64,000 nucleotides of DNA, from NCBI RefSeq assembly GCF_031585635.1, contig NZ_CP134195.1, positions 4,092,001 through 4,156,000 of the forward strand. The letters are read 5' to 3'. Of this stretch, positions 10,872-19,835 are shown in pieces. A program made the position numbers and the translations under genes. Numbering within the stretch: the first letter of the stretch is position 1; the number at the start of each line of letters is the position of its first letter. The notes beneath the pieces were generated by a model. The model was not told where the DNA came from and ran no database searches. It worked only from the letters and a program-made list of their open reading frames with translations. Source of the DNA: Paraburkholderia sp. FT54 (lineage in GTDB: Bacteria > Pseudomonadota > Gammaproteobacteria > Burkholderiales > Burkholderiaceae).

Positions 10872-11318
10872 TTAGTCGCGGACCACGTCGGCCCAGCAAT
10901 TCGGCGTCTCGTACAGACGCAGCTTGTGCAGACGCAGATTCACGCCGTAGTGCGCGTCGTAGACGTTCGCCAGAATGTCGAACGCGACGGCGGCCAGATT
11001 CTCGACGGTGGGAATGCGATCGAGCACGACGGTCTTGTGGCCGGCCATCGTTTCCAGGAAACCACGCACCTGCGTGTCGCCTTCATAGACGAGGAACGCA
11101 TGGTCCCACTTGTCGACCAGATGCTCCACGGCGAGCGACTTCACATCGGCGAAGTCCATCACCATGCCGCGATCGGGCGCGCCTTCGGTGTCAACCAGAT
11201 CGCCTTGCAGCGTGACTTCGAGCACATAGCGATGCCCGTGCAGATTACGGCACTGGCTGCGGTGATCGGGAATGCGGTGACCCGCGTCGAATTCGAGTTT
11301 TCGTGTAATCGTCAGCAC
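10872..11318 (-). CDS. queD: 6-carboxy-5,6,7,8-tetrahydropterin synthase
   Basis: QueD converts dihydroneopterin triphosphate to 6-carboxytetrahydropterin, the first committed step of queuosine synthesis. The 148-residue protein shows the zinc histidines His14, His27 and His29 (AGHR, NLHGHR) and the catalytic Cys23. A GTG at 11318 is the likely start: it gives MLTITRKLEFDAGHR, the normal N-terminus, and lies 5 bases past the queE stop. No strong ribosome-binding site precedes it, so coupling to queE is likely. Third gene of queC-queE-queD. Confidence 0.93.
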   Translation of the reverse strand: MLTITRKLEFDAGHRIPDHRSQCRNLHGHRYVLEVTLQGDLVDTEGAPDRGMVMDFADVKSLAVEHLVDKWDHAFLVYEGDTQVRGFLETMAGHKTVVLDRIPTVENLAAVAFDILANVYDAHYGVNLRLHKLRLYETPNCWADVVRD

Positions 11319-11323
11319 GGCAT

Positions 11324-11956
11324 TCAGGGAATGTTCAGATACTTGTGGGTCTGCATCGACAGGCGCCATTGCGGATGGCGTTTGCACCAGTCGATCGCGA
11401 GCTTGGTGTTGAGGTCGCGCGACGGACCGTCCATGGGCTGGACGAGGAAATACTCGAAGTCGAGCTTCGCATACTCGGACAAGCGCTGGTTGTCCTGCGG
11501 AATCACGACCTTCAATTCGTTGCCCTTGGTCACGACGAGCGGCGCATCCGCCTTCGGACTCACGCAGATCCAGTCGATCGTCTCGAGCACCGGCAGCGAG
11601 CCATTGGTTTCGATGGCGATCTCGAAGCCGGCGGCATGCAGCGCGTCGACCAGCGGCGGGTCGATCTGCAGCATCGGTTCGCCGCCCGTGCACACCACGA
11701 AACGCTCGCCCTCGCCTTGCGGCCATTGCGATGCGATCATCTGCACCAGATCGTCAGCCGTGCGGTACTTGCCGCCGTTCTCGCCGTCGGTGCCGACGAA
11801 ATCGGTATCGCAGAAGCGGCACACCGCCTCGGCACGATCTTCTTCGCGGCCCGACCACAGATTGCAGCCGGCGAACCGGCAGAACACAGCCGGACGCCCG
11901 GCATTCGCGCCCTCGCCCTGCAACGTGTAGAAAATTTCCTTGACCGCGTAAGTCAT
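11324..11956 (-). CDS. queE: 7-carboxy-7-deazaguanine synthase (radical SAM)
   Basis: QueE is the radical SAM enzyme that contracts the pterin to 7-carboxy-7-deazaguanine. The 210-residue protein has its 4Fe-4S cysteines in a CX14CX2C arrangement (CNLW...AVCRFCD, residues about 31-49) instead of the canonical CX3CX2C. This expanded loop is known from Burkholderia QueE. GGEPML is the SAM-binding GGE motif. The ATG at 11956 gives MTYAVKEIFYTLQGEGAN, the family N-terminus. The open frame extends 62 codons further upstream and overlaps queC, which is not credible as coding. Confidence 0.95.
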   Translation of the reverse strand: MTYAVKEIFYTLQGEGANAGRPAVFCRFAGCNLWSGREEDRAEAVCRFCDTDFVGTDGENGGKYRTADDLVQMIASQWPQGEGERFVVCTGGEPMLQIDPPLVDALHAAGFEIAIETNGSLPVLETIDWICVSPKADAPLVVTKGNELKVVIPQDNQRLSEYAKLDFEYFLVQPMDGPSRDLNTKLAIDWCKRHPQWRLSMQTHKYLNIP

Positions 11957-12017
11957 GCTGCTTTCTGCCCTGTGTTTCTGAAAATTATTGCCTGAGTTGC
12001 GCTGCGCCGACCGGTCA

Positions 12018-12749
12018 TCAGACTGGCTCGGTGACCTTCTCGCCCGACAGATACGCTTCGTAGCCGCGCTTACGCAAACGGCACGCCGGGCATTCGCCAC
12101 AACCAAAACCCCATGCATGCAATTCGGCGCGTTCGCCGACATAGCAAGTATGCGTCTCGACGCGCACCAGCTCGACCAATTCGTCGCCGCCGAGCTCGTG
12201 TGCGAGCCGCCACGTGTCGGCCTTGTCGAGCCACATCAACGGCGTTTCGAGCAGGAAGCGCGTGTCCATGCCGAGGTTCAACGTGACCTGCAGCGCCTTC
12301 ATCGTGTCGTCGCGGCAATCGGGATAGCCCGAGAAATCCGTCTCGCACATGCCGCCGACCAATACATGCAAACCGCGCCGATAGGCGATCGCCGCGGCGA
12401 TGGTCATGAACATCAGATTGCGGCCCGGCACGAACGTATTCGGCAAACCGTTGGCCGTGGCTTCGATCTCGATCTCGCGCGTCATGGCGGTATCGCTGAT
12501 CGCGCCCAGCACCGACAGATCGATCGTATGGTCGTCGCCGAGGCGCTCGGCCCATGTCGGGAATGCGCGCGTGATGGCGTTGCGAAATCCCTCGCGGCAT
12601 TCGAGTTCGACGCGGTGCCGCTGACCGTAATCGAAGCCTAGCGTCTCGACCGTTTCATAACGTTCGAGGGCCCAGGCGAGGCACGTGGCGGAATCCTGGC
12701 CGCCGGAAAACAGCACCAGAGCGCTACGTTTAGCGTCTTTGCGGATCAC
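12018..12749 (-). CDS. queC: 7-cyano-7-deazaguanine synthase
   Basis: QueC makes preQ0 from carboxy-deazaguanine, ammonia and ATP. The PP-loop SGGQDS lies at residues 15-20. Four zinc-binding cysteines near the C-terminus are Cys202, Cys217, Cys220 and Cys223 (FGCGECPAC). The length is 243 residues. The start is a GTG at 12749, ten bases after a GGAG; it gives [17 protein letters not shown], as in homologues. It leads the queCED operon on the minus strand. No preQ1-type riboswitch structure was recognised upstream. Confidence 0.95.
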   Translation of the reverse strand: MIRKDAKRSALVLFSGGQDSATCLAWALERYETVETLGFDYGQRHRVELECREGFRNAITRAFPTWAERLGDDHTIDLSVLGAISDTAMTREIEIEATANGLPNTFVPGRNLMFMTIAAAIAYRRGLHVLVGGMCETDFSGYPDCRDDTMKALQVTLNLGMDTRFLLETPLMWLDKADTWRLAHELGGDELVELVRVETHTCYVGERAELHAWGFGCGECPACRLRKRGYEAYLSGEKVTEPV

Positions 12750-13098
12750 CGTGAAACTCCGTGAATGAAGAGTGCCACGTCGCGCTGCGCGAGGTGCGCC
12801 ATGCAAGCAACGCGGCGCGACGCGTGCCGGCACTGCTGCCGGCCCAAAGCAGTATAGGCCGCGCCTTCCGCATGCAGAGTCGCTGGGCGCTTATACCGTC
12901 AATCGTCGGGCGAAGGGTTCGGTGCTGGTGGCGGCGTTGCCGCGCGGCACTCAGGCGACGCACTCGCGTGCAAGTCCTTGAACTGGCGCGATTTTATCAC
13001 GCGACGCCGAACACCGCCGAGCGCGCCTTGCCGCGTGGTGCGCGCAAACCGAAACAACGGATGCCCGTCACGCCCGTCACGCCCGTCACAATAGGGGC

Positions 13099-13141
13099 GC
13101 AAAAAGGAAAAGCCCCAGGAATCTTGCGATTTCCTGGGGCT
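13099..13141 (-). terminator. Terminator downstream of tRNA-Phe
   Basis: A perfect 11-bp stem (AGCCCCAGGAA at 13111-13121 with TTCCTGGGGCT at 13131-13141) is followed on the minus strand by TTTTCCTTTTT. It starts 7 bases past the tRNA 3' end. Confidence 0.85.
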
Positions 13142-13147
13142 GAATCC

Positions 13148-13223
13148 TGGTGGCCTGGGACGGAATCGAACCATCGACACGCGGATTTTCAATCCGCTGC
13201 TCTACCAACTGAGCTACCGGGCC
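13148..13223 (-). tRNA. tRNA-Phe (anticodon GAA)
   Basis: The minus strand folds into a full 76-base cloverleaf. The D arm is GCTC/GAGC, and the anticodon stem GCGGA/TCCGC encloses loop TTGAAAA with GAA. The T arm is GATGG/CCGTC with loop TTCGATT. The CCA end is encoded. The acceptor stem GGCCCGG/CCAGGCC has a C-A mismatch at the fifth pair. A promoter lies upstream and a terminator downstream, so it is a single-gene unit. Confidence 0.96.
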
Positions 13224-13236
13224 AACGAAGAACGAA

Positions 13237-13265
13237 ATGATATCAAAGGGTCACCAGTCCGACAA
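13237..13265 (-). promoter_or_regulatory. Promoter of tRNA-Phe
   Basis: On the minus strand TTGTCG (13265-13260) and TATCAT (13242-13237) are separated by 17 bases. The -10 box lies 13 bases before the tRNA 5' end, as expected for a stable-RNA promoter. Confidence 0.7.
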
Positions 13266-13341
13266 GCCCCTTCTCGAAAAAATCTGCGGAGGCGAAATGC
13301 GCACATTGCGCGCCGACTTCACTTCCGCTTGTTACTCGCCT

Positions 13342-14031
13342 TCACTCACCTTTATTTTTGCCGAGATCGACGCCGAGCTGCTTGAGCTTGCGGTACAAGT
13401 GCGTGCGCTCCAGCCCGGTCTTCTCCGCGACGCGCGTCATGCTGCCGTTCTCACGTGCAAGGTGATATTCGAAGTACGCGCGCTCGAACGCATCGCGTGC
13501 GTCGCGCAACGGAATATCGAACGAGATCGATGCCGTTTGCGCAGCCAGCGCACCGCTACCCATGCCGTCGGTCGAGAGCATCGGCAATGCTGCCGCCGAC
13601 GCTACGGCCGAAGCACTCACAGGCTGCACCGGCTTGGCCGCCGCGCCGCCCGGCGCACTGGCCGCGGTGCCGCGCGCGAGACCCTGCTCGACGGCCTTCA
13701 GCAGCTTCTGCAGCGCAATCGGCTTCTCGAGAAAATTGAGTGCGCCGATCTTGGTTGCTTCAACCGCTGTGTCGATCGTTGCGTGGCCGGACATCATGAT
13801 CACCGGCATGGTCAGTTGCCCTTGCGCGGCCCATTCCTTGAGCAAGGTCACGCCGTCGGTATCGGGCATCCAGATGTCGAGCAGCACCAGGTCAGGCGCC
13901 TGGCGCAAACGGAACTCGCGCGCTTCCTGCGCGTTTTCCGCGGCCTCCACGACATGTCCTTCGTCGCTCAGGATCTCCGAGAGCAATTCCCGGATGCCCA
14001 TTTCATCATCTACCACCAGGATGGTTGCCAT
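13342..14031 (-). CDS. Response regulator: receiver plus Fis-type HTH, no AAA+ domain
   Basis: The 229-residue protein has an N-terminal receiver domain (acidic pocket Asp8/Asp9, phospho-acceptor Asp52 in LLDIWMPDTDG, Lys103 in FLEKPI). An Ala/Gly/Pro-rich linker of about 50 residues follows, then a C-terminal Fis-type helix-turn-helix (ERAYFEYHLAREN...THLYRKLKQLGV). NtrX proteins usually carry a sigma-54 AAA+ domain between these parts, and here it is absent, so the architecture resembles RegA/ActR. Its ATG directly abuts the stop codon of the NtrY-like kinase, making the pair a two-component system. It ends the rsmB-DUF4390-kinase-regulator run. Confidence 0.9.
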   Translation of the reverse strand: MATILVVDDEMGIRELLSEILSDEGHVVEAAENAQEAREFRLRQAPDLVLLDIWMPDTDGVTLLKEWAAQGQLTMPVIMMSGHATIDTAVEATKIGALNFLEKPIALQKLLKAVEQGLARGTAASAPGGAAAKPVQPVSASAVASAAALPMLSTDGMGSGALAAQTASISFDIPLRDARDAFERAYFEYHLARENGSMTRVAEKTGLERTHLYRKLKQLGVDLGKNKGE

Positions 14032-16446
14032 TTACGCTGCCCTTGTCTGCACTGTTGCTTTTGTCTTTCCCTGCGACGCACCGCCGTGCGCCGGACGCGG
14101 CCCCGTTCCGGGTGTCGCGGCATCGTCTGCCAGTTGAAGGAAGAGGATCGAAATCTGCGCGCCCTCGATAACATCGCCCGCTTTCATACGATTGCGGATA
14201 TCGATGCGCGCGCCGTGTTCGTCGACGATCTTTTTGACCATCGCAAGTCCCAGGCCCGTACCTTTGGCTTTGGTCGTCACGTAAGGCTCGAATGCACGTG
14301 TGAGGATACGCGCGGGGAAGCCCGGTCCGTTATCCGACACCGTCAGACGCACCGCGACGTGGACTTTGCCTTCCGCGTCGGGGTCTCCGTATTCTACTGT
14401 CCTCGTCTCGAGCAACACACGGGGATGCTCGAGGTCCGCCACCGCATCCTGCGCATTCTGCAGCAGGTTGTGAATCACCTGGCGCAACTGCGTCGCGTCG
14501 CCGCGGATCGCGGGCAATGCGGCGAGTTCGATCTGGATGGCGTCCTTGCCTTCTTCGATACCGTACAGCGTGAGCACTTCGCTGACCAGGTCGTTCAACT
14601 GCAGATGCGCAAGCACCGCCGGCGGCGTGCGCGCGTAGTCGCGGAAATTATCGACCATCTGCTTCATCGCGGCGACCTGGTTCACGATCGTGGTCGCGCC
14701 GCGCTTCAGCACATCCGCATCGGATGGCGACAGCTTGTCGGCGAGCTTCATCTGCAGACGCTCGGCCGAGAGCTGAATCGGCGTGAGCGGATTCTTGATC
14801 TCGTGCGCGAGCCGCCGCGCGACTTCGCCCCACGCGATCGAACGCTGCGCGGAGATCACGTCCGAAATATCGTCGAACACCACGACGTAGCCGGAGGTCT
14901 GCATGTCTTCCGCGTCGCGGTCCGTTGCGGAGACGAGCCGCGCGCCGCGCACGAGCAAGGTGAGCGGCTCGGTTTCGCCCGGCACCTGCACGGAAAACTG
15001 CTGCTGCCAGTGGCCGCGATCGTCGTGACCATCGCCGCTCGCCGCTTCGCGATCGGCAAACGCCTTGCGGACCATGCCGCCGAATTCACTCAGCACGCCG
15101 ATCTGATCCAGCGCCGAACCCATCACCTCCTGGAACGGTTGACGGAAAATCCGCTCGGCGCCGCGATTCGCGGTGGTCAGCCTGAACTGCCGGTCGAACA
15201 CGAACACGCCCGCGGTCAGGTTTGCGAGGATGCTTTCCAGATACGCCTTTGAATGCTCGAGCGCGATGCGATTGTTTTCGACGGCCGCGCGCGCTTCGGA
15301 CAACTGCCGTGTCATTGCGTTGAACGACTGCGTGAGAAAGCCCAGTTCGTCGCGTGATTTGATTTCGCGCTTGGGCGTGTAGTCGCCTTCGGTAATTTCC
15401 TTGGTGCCCTGGGCCAGCAGGAACAACGGCCGCGCAAGCTGATTGCCGAGCGCGAGCGCCAGCATCATCGCGATGAACGTGGCGAGGAAGAGCGCGAGCG
15501 TCAGCGTGCCGATGTACATCTTGCGCAGGCCCGTACGGCCGAGCGCCTTCTCCTGATACTCGCGATAGGCGCGCTGCACCGCGTCGGCATTGCGCGCGAG
15601 CGAGGGCGACACTGGCTGCGTGAGTTGCAGGAAGCGTTCGGTGGGCTGCAGCAGCGACGCATTGGAGTCGGGGATGCGTTCCACCACGCGCAGCCGCAGC
15701 GCGCCTTTGCTGCCATGCGCGTGAGGATCGCCGTCCACTTCGCCTTCGATCGCCGCGTAGCCGCGGCCGCGCGCCTGATCGATCATCAGCGGCGTGGGCA
15801 AATCGTTCGGCACGAGCGTCGCGTAATTACCGGATGCCTGGGCGACCACGTGCATATCGGGCGTCGCACCTGACATGCTGCGCGTGGGTTCGACGATCGT
15901 CGCATCCTGCACGCCGAACTGATCGCGCAGACGCAGCAGCGTGAGCGTGGTGCCGGCGGCGTCCGCGCTGGCCAGTTGCTCGGACATCAACCGGCCCTTG
16001 GTCTGCAGATCGGACAGCGACGCGTCGAGCATGCCGCGCCCGAGATTCAAACCGGACGTGAGCGCTGTTTCGACATTCACGTCGAACCACGACTCGATAC
16101 TGCGCGACACGAACTGATACGACACGACGTAGATGATCCCGCCCGGCACTACACCGACCAGCGCCATGAAGAACGCAAGTTTCGCCAATAGCCGCGTGCC
16201 GAACTTACCCTTTCTCAGCCGCGCGATGATGATGATGACGAGCGTCGCCACCACCAGCAAAAAGATCATCGCGACCACGAGATTGGCGGCGTAAAGCCAC
16301 TGGTAATAGCGGTCGAAGAATTCGGTGTTCGCGCTCGCGGCGGCCAGCAGCACGAGCAGCAACACCGCCGTGACGGCGACTGTCGACACCAGCACGCGCA
16401 CGACGATGCTGCTGACGCTGGTGGCGGCGCGCACATTATTTAGCAC
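14032..16446 (-). CDS. ntrY: NtrY-like membrane sensor histidine kinase
   Basis: The 804-residue kinase has three or so N-terminal membrane segments (residues about 15-40, 50-78 and 90-112) and a periplasmic sensor region. A further membrane helix lies near 310-335, followed by HAMP, a PAS domain, and then HisKA with His548 in RLAHEIKNPLTP. The HATPase has N, G1 and G2 boxes (NLLQNAQDAV, DNGPGFP, GTGLGLAMV). This order is that of NtrY, a sensor linked to nitrogen or redox control in other bacteria; the signal here is unknown. Its start overlaps the DUF4390 gene by 11 bases, and its stop touches the regulator gene. Confidence 0.9.
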   Translation of the reverse strand: MLNNVRAATSVSSIVVRVLVSTVAVTAVLLLVLLAAASANTEFFDRYYQWLYAANLVVAMIFLLVVATLVIIIIARLRKGKFGTRLLAKLAFFMALVGVVPGGIIYVVSYQFVSRSIESWFDVNVETALTSGLNLGRGMLDASLSDLQTKGRLMSEQLASADAAGTTLTLLRLRDQFGVQDATIVEPTRSMSGATPDMHVVAQASGNYATLVPNDLPTPLMIDQARGRGYAAIEGEVDGDPHAHGSKGALRLRVVERIPDSNASLLQPTERFLQLTQPVSPSLARNADAVQRAYREYQEKALGRTGLRKMYIGTLTLALFLATFIAMMLALALGNQLARPLFLLAQGTKEITEGDYTPKREIKSRDELGFLTQSFNAMTRQLSEARAAVENNRIALEHSKAYLESILANLTAGVFVFDRQFRLTTANRGAERIFRQPFQEVMGSALDQIGVLSEFGGMVRKAFADREAASGDGHDDRGHWQQQFSVQVPGETEPLTLLVRGARLVSATDRDAEDMQTSGYVVVFDDISDVISAQRSIAWGEVARRLAHEIKNPLTPIQLSAERLQMKLADKLSPSDADVLKRGATTIVNQVAAMKQMVDNFRDYARTPPAVLAHLQLNDLVSEVLTLYGIEEGKDAIQIELAALPAIRGDATQLRQVIHNLLQNAQDAVADLEHPRVLLETRTVEYGDPDAEGKVHVAVRLTVSDNGPGFPARILTRAFEPYVTTKAKGTGLGLAMVKKIVDEHGARIDIRNRMKAGDVIEGAQISILFLQLADDAATPGTGPRPAHGGASQGKTKATVQTRAA

Positions 16447-17035
16447 GTTCGGTCACCGTGAAGGTAAAGCGCTTCCATTCGGATGCGAGGTTCCAGTCGC
16501 GGTTGTTCACCGCGTCGATCTGGAACGGCTTGGGCATCAGCGCGATGTCGAGTTGCATGCGCACCGATGCGGTGTAGTTCTCCCCGGCATGCACGTCATT
16601 GCGATCGATAACGTGCCACGACGTGATGTGCTTGATCACCGCGAGCGCATCCTTGAGCGTAGTGAAGCCGAGCTGCAAACCACCGGACGACACGCTCGAC
16701 ACGCGATATTCGCGCGTGAGCGGCTGGAACGACAGGCGAATGCTTTGCGACACGCTCACCGGCTGCTCGTCGAACCAGTACCAGCGCGGCCGGCTCAATT
16801 CGAAGTCGGTCGTGAAATACAGCGGAATGCCTTTATTGACCGCGTCTTCGAGGTTGCTGTTCAGGTCAAAGTCGAAGCGCGCGTCGAGATTCCAGCCGGT
16901 GTTGTCGGCTTGCAGCGACGCACGCTGGACCGCGATCGAGTCAGCGTGCGCCACGCCCGGCGCAGCCAGCCATACGGCCAGCGCGATCCAGAGCACGGCA
17001 GCGAGCCGAAGCGGGAAGAAGCGTTTGATGGTCAC
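16436..17035 (-). CDS. DUF4390 secreted protein
   Basis: The 199-residue protein has a signal peptide (LAAVLWIALAVWLAAPGVAHA) and then a beta-rich domain of the DUF4390 family. That family is regularly encoded between rsmB and ntrY in beta-proteobacteria. Conserved aromatic stretches such as LSRPRWYWFDE are visible. Function is unknown; the fixed linkage with the NtrY kinase suggests a role connected with that sensor, which is inference. The start overlaps the rsmB stop by 4 bases (ATGA) and the end overlaps ntrY by 11 bases. Confidence 0.85.
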   Translation of the reverse strand: MTIKRFFPLRLAAVLWIALAVWLAAPGVAHADSIAVQRASLQADNTGWNLDARFDFDLNSNLEDAVNKGIPLYFTTDFELSRPRWYWFDEQPVSVSQSIRLSFQPLTREYRVSSVSSGGLQLGFTTLKDALAVIKHITSWHVIDRNDVHAGENYTASVRMQLDIALMPKPFQIDAVNNRDWNLASEWKRFTFTVTERAK

Positions 17036-18471
17036 CGTTTCTGAAAGCGCGCGTAGAAAAATCCGTCGTGGTCTGAGTTCGCGCCGGCGCTGTCTTCAGC
17101 GGGTTGTCCGGCATGAGAACCGGCCGATGTGTCGGCGGGCGCGCGAGCGACTGAAGGCAACAGTTGCCCCGGCGCGTCCAATCGTACCGCATCCTGATAC
17201 TTGTTTCCAAACCACTGTGCCTGCAACTCGCCTTCTTCGGGAAAGATCGAACACGTAACGTAGAGCAACTCGCCGCCTGGTTTCACGAGCGGCCAAAGGG
17301 CGTCGAGAATGCGGCGCTGCTCGGCGACCAGCGCGGGAATGTCGGACGCGCGGCGCAGCCAGCGGATATCCGGATGGCGCCGCACGATGCCCGACGCCGA
17401 ACACGGCACGTCAGCCAGAATGCGGTCGAACGGCTGGTCGATGTCGTCGTGCCATTTCGCCGGCGCGCCGGCGTCGCCGATCCGCACTTCCGCTTCGAGC
17501 TTGAGGCGTTGCAGATTTTCGCCGATACGGCGCGCCCGCGACGCGTCGCTTTCGAGCGCGACGAGTTGAAGTTTGGCAAGTTCGAGCAGATGGCCGGTCT
17601 TTCCGCCTGGCGCCGCGCATGCGTCGAGCACACGCATGCCGTCGCGCACGTCGAGTAGTGGCGCGGCGAGTTGCGCGCCGGCGTCCTGCACCGAGACGAC
17701 GCCGTCGTTGAAGCCCGGAATGCGGTCAACCGGCACCGGCGTGGCGAGCTTGACGGCGTAGTCGCCCGCCTTGCTCGCGGCAATGTGATGGTTCTGCAGC
17801 ACTTGCAGATAGGCGTCGACCGTCGAGCGACGCGCGTTCACACGCAGCGTCAGCGGGCCTTGCGTGTTGCCGGCGACGAGCACCGACTGCCATGCGTCGG
17901 GCCATGCGTGCTTGACCGCCTCGATCCACCATGCCGGGTAGTTCCAGCGCGCCACTTCGTCGGCTTGCGCGGCGCTCAGCAGCGCTTCGCGCTCGCGCAG
18001 GAAATTGCGCAGCACGGCGTTGACGAGGCCCTTCGCAAAGGCAAATTCACGACGTGCGCCGATCGCGCTCACCGCCTGATCGACGACTGTGAACGGCGCG
18101 TAGGCCGCATTGGTTTCGTCGTCGACGAGTAGAGCCAGTGCACAGGCAAGCACATGCCCGACGTGCGGCGGCGGCGCCTTTTTCACCAGCTTCGCAACCA
18201 GCCACTCAGCGGTCGCGAGACGCCGCATGGTGCGGTACGCGATGTCCTGCACCGCGCCACGCGCGGCGGCAGCGCTGCCCTCGGGCGCGGACACGAAGAC
18301 AGATTGCAGCGCGGCCGGCAAGGCTGCGCCGAGACGCACAGCGCCGACCGCCTGGCCCGCGCAGTCGAGCGCGAATCCGAGCGATTCGGGCGCGAGATGC
18401 AGCATGGACAAACGGGATTCGCGCGGACGCGCCGATGAGGAAGCAGTTCGCGAAGAAGGCTTTGTGGTCAT
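17032..18471 (-). CDS. rsmB: 16S rRNA (cytosine-967-C5)-methyltransferase
   Basis: RsmB (Sun/Fmu) methylates C967 of 16S rRNA. The N-terminal NusB-like domain spans residues about 35-180. The methyltransferase domain follows with the SAM motif VLDACAAPGGKTGH and the two cysteine motifs DVPCSASG and VTCSIFPEEG, where the latter Cys is the nucleophile. A serine-rich insertion near 430-455 precedes the final DGFFYARFQKR. I chose the ATG at 18471 (479 residues); the frame continues 17 codons further upstream without a supporting family match. First gene of a minus-strand run of overlapping genes. Confidence 0.92.
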   Translation of the reverse strand: MTTKPSSRTASSSARPRESRLSMLHLAPESLGFALDCAGQAVGAVRLGAALPAALQSVFVSAPEGSAAAARGAVQDIAYRTMRRLATAEWLVAKLVKKAPPPHVGHVLACALALLVDDETNAAYAPFTVVDQAVSAIGARREFAFAKGLVNAVLRNFLREREALLSAAQADEVARWNYPAWWIEAVKHAWPDAWQSVLVAGNTQGPLTLRVNARRSTVDAYLQVLQNHHIAASKAGDYAVKLATPVPVDRIPGFNDGVVSVQDAGAQLAAPLLDVRDGMRVLDACAAPGGKTGHLLELAKLQLVALESDASRARRIGENLQRLKLEAEVRIGDAGAPAKWHDDIDQPFDRILADVPCSASGIVRRHPDIRWLRRASDIPALVAEQRRILDALWPLVKPGGELLYVTCSIFPEEGELQAQWFGNKYQDAVRLDAPGQLLPSVARAPADTSAGSHAGQPAEDSAGANSDHDGFFYARFQKR

Positions 18472-18813
18472 GAAGAAGGCTAAGGCGGGCCGCGCGGAGC
18501 GCGCGACGCAATCAGCACACATTGTAGCGTGGCGCGACGCGCGGGCCGGCGGGCAGTCTATGAGCGAGCCGATTGCGGATCAGCGACGAGCGGGAAGGTG
18601 TGGGACTGAAGAACCGGTTGCGGACCTGGCGTGGCGTCGCGCACGGGTCCGCGGGCAGTCTGAAGGCGTAGCGATTGCAAAGCCACGGCGGGCACAAAGG
18701 CCGGGATCTGAAGCGCGGGTTCACCGATCCGACGCGGACTTTTGACGCCAGTGCAGAGACTGTTTTTCTCGTGATCACGCAGCGCCATCACTCGCTCACG
18801 CTTCATTGCGCAG
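18472..18813. repeat. Intergenic region with an imperfect direct repeat of about 100 bases
   Basis: No convincing gene lies between rsmB and htpX. Two similar blocks occur, around 18528-18590 and 18630-18690. Both contain a stretch like TGGCG-CG-CGC-GGG-CCG-CGGGCAGTCT followed by GCGATTGC or CCGATTGC. The minus-strand readings of the two blocks resemble each other (RLPADP/RLPAGP). The duplication is diverged, and no function is evident. Confidence 0.5.
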
Positions 18814-18847
18814 GAATAAAAAAGGCGAGCCCGCAGACTCGCCTTTC
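18814..18847 (-). terminator. Terminator downstream of htpX
   Basis: Stem AAAGGCGAG (18821-18829) pairs with CTCGCCTTT (18839-18847). On the minus strand it is followed by a run of T residues (TTTTTTATT). It lies 28 bases beyond the htpX stop. Confidence 0.8.
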
Positions 18848-18874
18848 CTCACACCGCGCAAGCGCCGAGCGACG

Positions 18875-19732
18875 TTACTCGAAGCGCCCCGTACGCGCCA
18901 TTTCCATCAAACGCGCGACGCGCTCCTCGGTGGCCGGATGCGTGGAGAACAGATTCGCGATGCCGCCGCCCGACAGCGGGTTCATGATCATCATTTGCGC
19001 GGTAGCCGGATGTTGCTCGGCAGTGGGAAAAGGAATCCCGCTTGCGTAACGATGGATCTTGTCGAGCGCCGAAGCGAGCGCTTGCGGGTCGCCGGAAATC
19101 TGCGCGCCGCCGCGGTCCGCTTCGAATTCACGCGCACGCGAAATCGCCATCTGGATCAAGGCACCGGCAATCGGCGCCAGCAGCGCAACCGCGATGCCCG
19201 CGATCGGGTTCGTGGGACGGCCGTTTTCGTCGCGGCTGCCGAAGAACATCGCGAAGTTCGCCAGCGCGGAGATAGCGCCAGCCATGGTGGCCGAAACGGT
19301 CGAGATCAGAATGTCGCGATGCTTAACGTGCGCGAGTTCGTGCGCCATGACCCCGCGCATTTCGCGCTCGGATAGCACGCGCAGAATGCCAGTGGTAGCG
19401 GCAACCGCCGCATGCTCCGGATTGCGGCCGGTGGCGAACGCGTTCGGCGCGTCTTCATTGATCAGGTAGACCCGCGGCATGGGCAGGCCGGCGCGCGTGG
19501 AGAGCTCACGCACCATGCGATAGAACTGCGGCGCACTGGTTTCGTCGACTTCCTGCGCGTTGTACATACGCAGGACCATCTTGTCCGAGAACCAGTACGA
19601 AAAGAAATTCATCCCAAGGGCGATCACGAGCGCGATCGTCATGCCGCGCGACCCGCCGATCATCCCGCCGATCACGATGAAAAGGGCCGTGATCGCGGCC
19701 ATCAACATCGCGGTTTTGACCCAATTGAACAT
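18875..19732 (-). CDS. htpX: Membrane zinc protease HtpX
   Basis: HtpX is an inner-membrane M48 metalloprotease involved in membrane protein quality control. The 285-residue protein has two N-terminal membrane segments (about 8-27 and 31-48) and the zinc motif HELAH at 131-135. Two more hydrophobic segments follow, and the third zinc ligand lies in [10 protein letters not shown]. The length matches the family. It is a single transcription unit: terminator downstream, and 103 bases to the LysE gene upstream. Confidence 0.95.
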   Translation of the reverse strand: MFNWVKTAMLMAAITALFIVIGGMIGGSRGMTIALVIALGMNFFSYWFSDKMVLRMYNAQEVDETSAPQFYRMVRELSTRAGLPMPRVYLINEDAPNAFATGRNPEHAAVAATTGILRVLSEREMRGVMAHELAHVKHRDILISTVSATMAGAISALANFAMFFGSRDENGRPTNPIAGIAVALLAPIAGALIQMAISRAREFEADRGGAQISGDPQALASALDKIHRYASGIPFPTAEQHPATAQMMIMNPLSGGGIANLFSTHPATEERVARLMEMARTGRFE

Positions 19733-19835
19733 GTCTGCAACTCCTTGCCCTAACGCGGGTTCATATCTGCGCCGCGTGATCGCGGCGCCTGATTGTAAGC
19801 GAAATGTTAGATATGGACGCGTTGGGAAAATTCAA

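Noticed and set aside
13067..13089. Short tandem repeat of CGTCACGCC units considered as a CRISPR or protein-binding array
   Set aside because: Only about three 9-base units, with no spacers and no cas genes anywhere in the window.
12800..13240. Plus-strand frames between queC and tRNA-Phe
   Set aside because: They read through the tRNA and its terminator; the segment contains short GTCACGCCC tandem repeats that keep frames open by chance.
13237..15252. A 671-codon plus-strand frame opposite the kinase and regulator
   Set aside because: Shadow of two genes with complete catalytic motifs; the product is compositionally biased.
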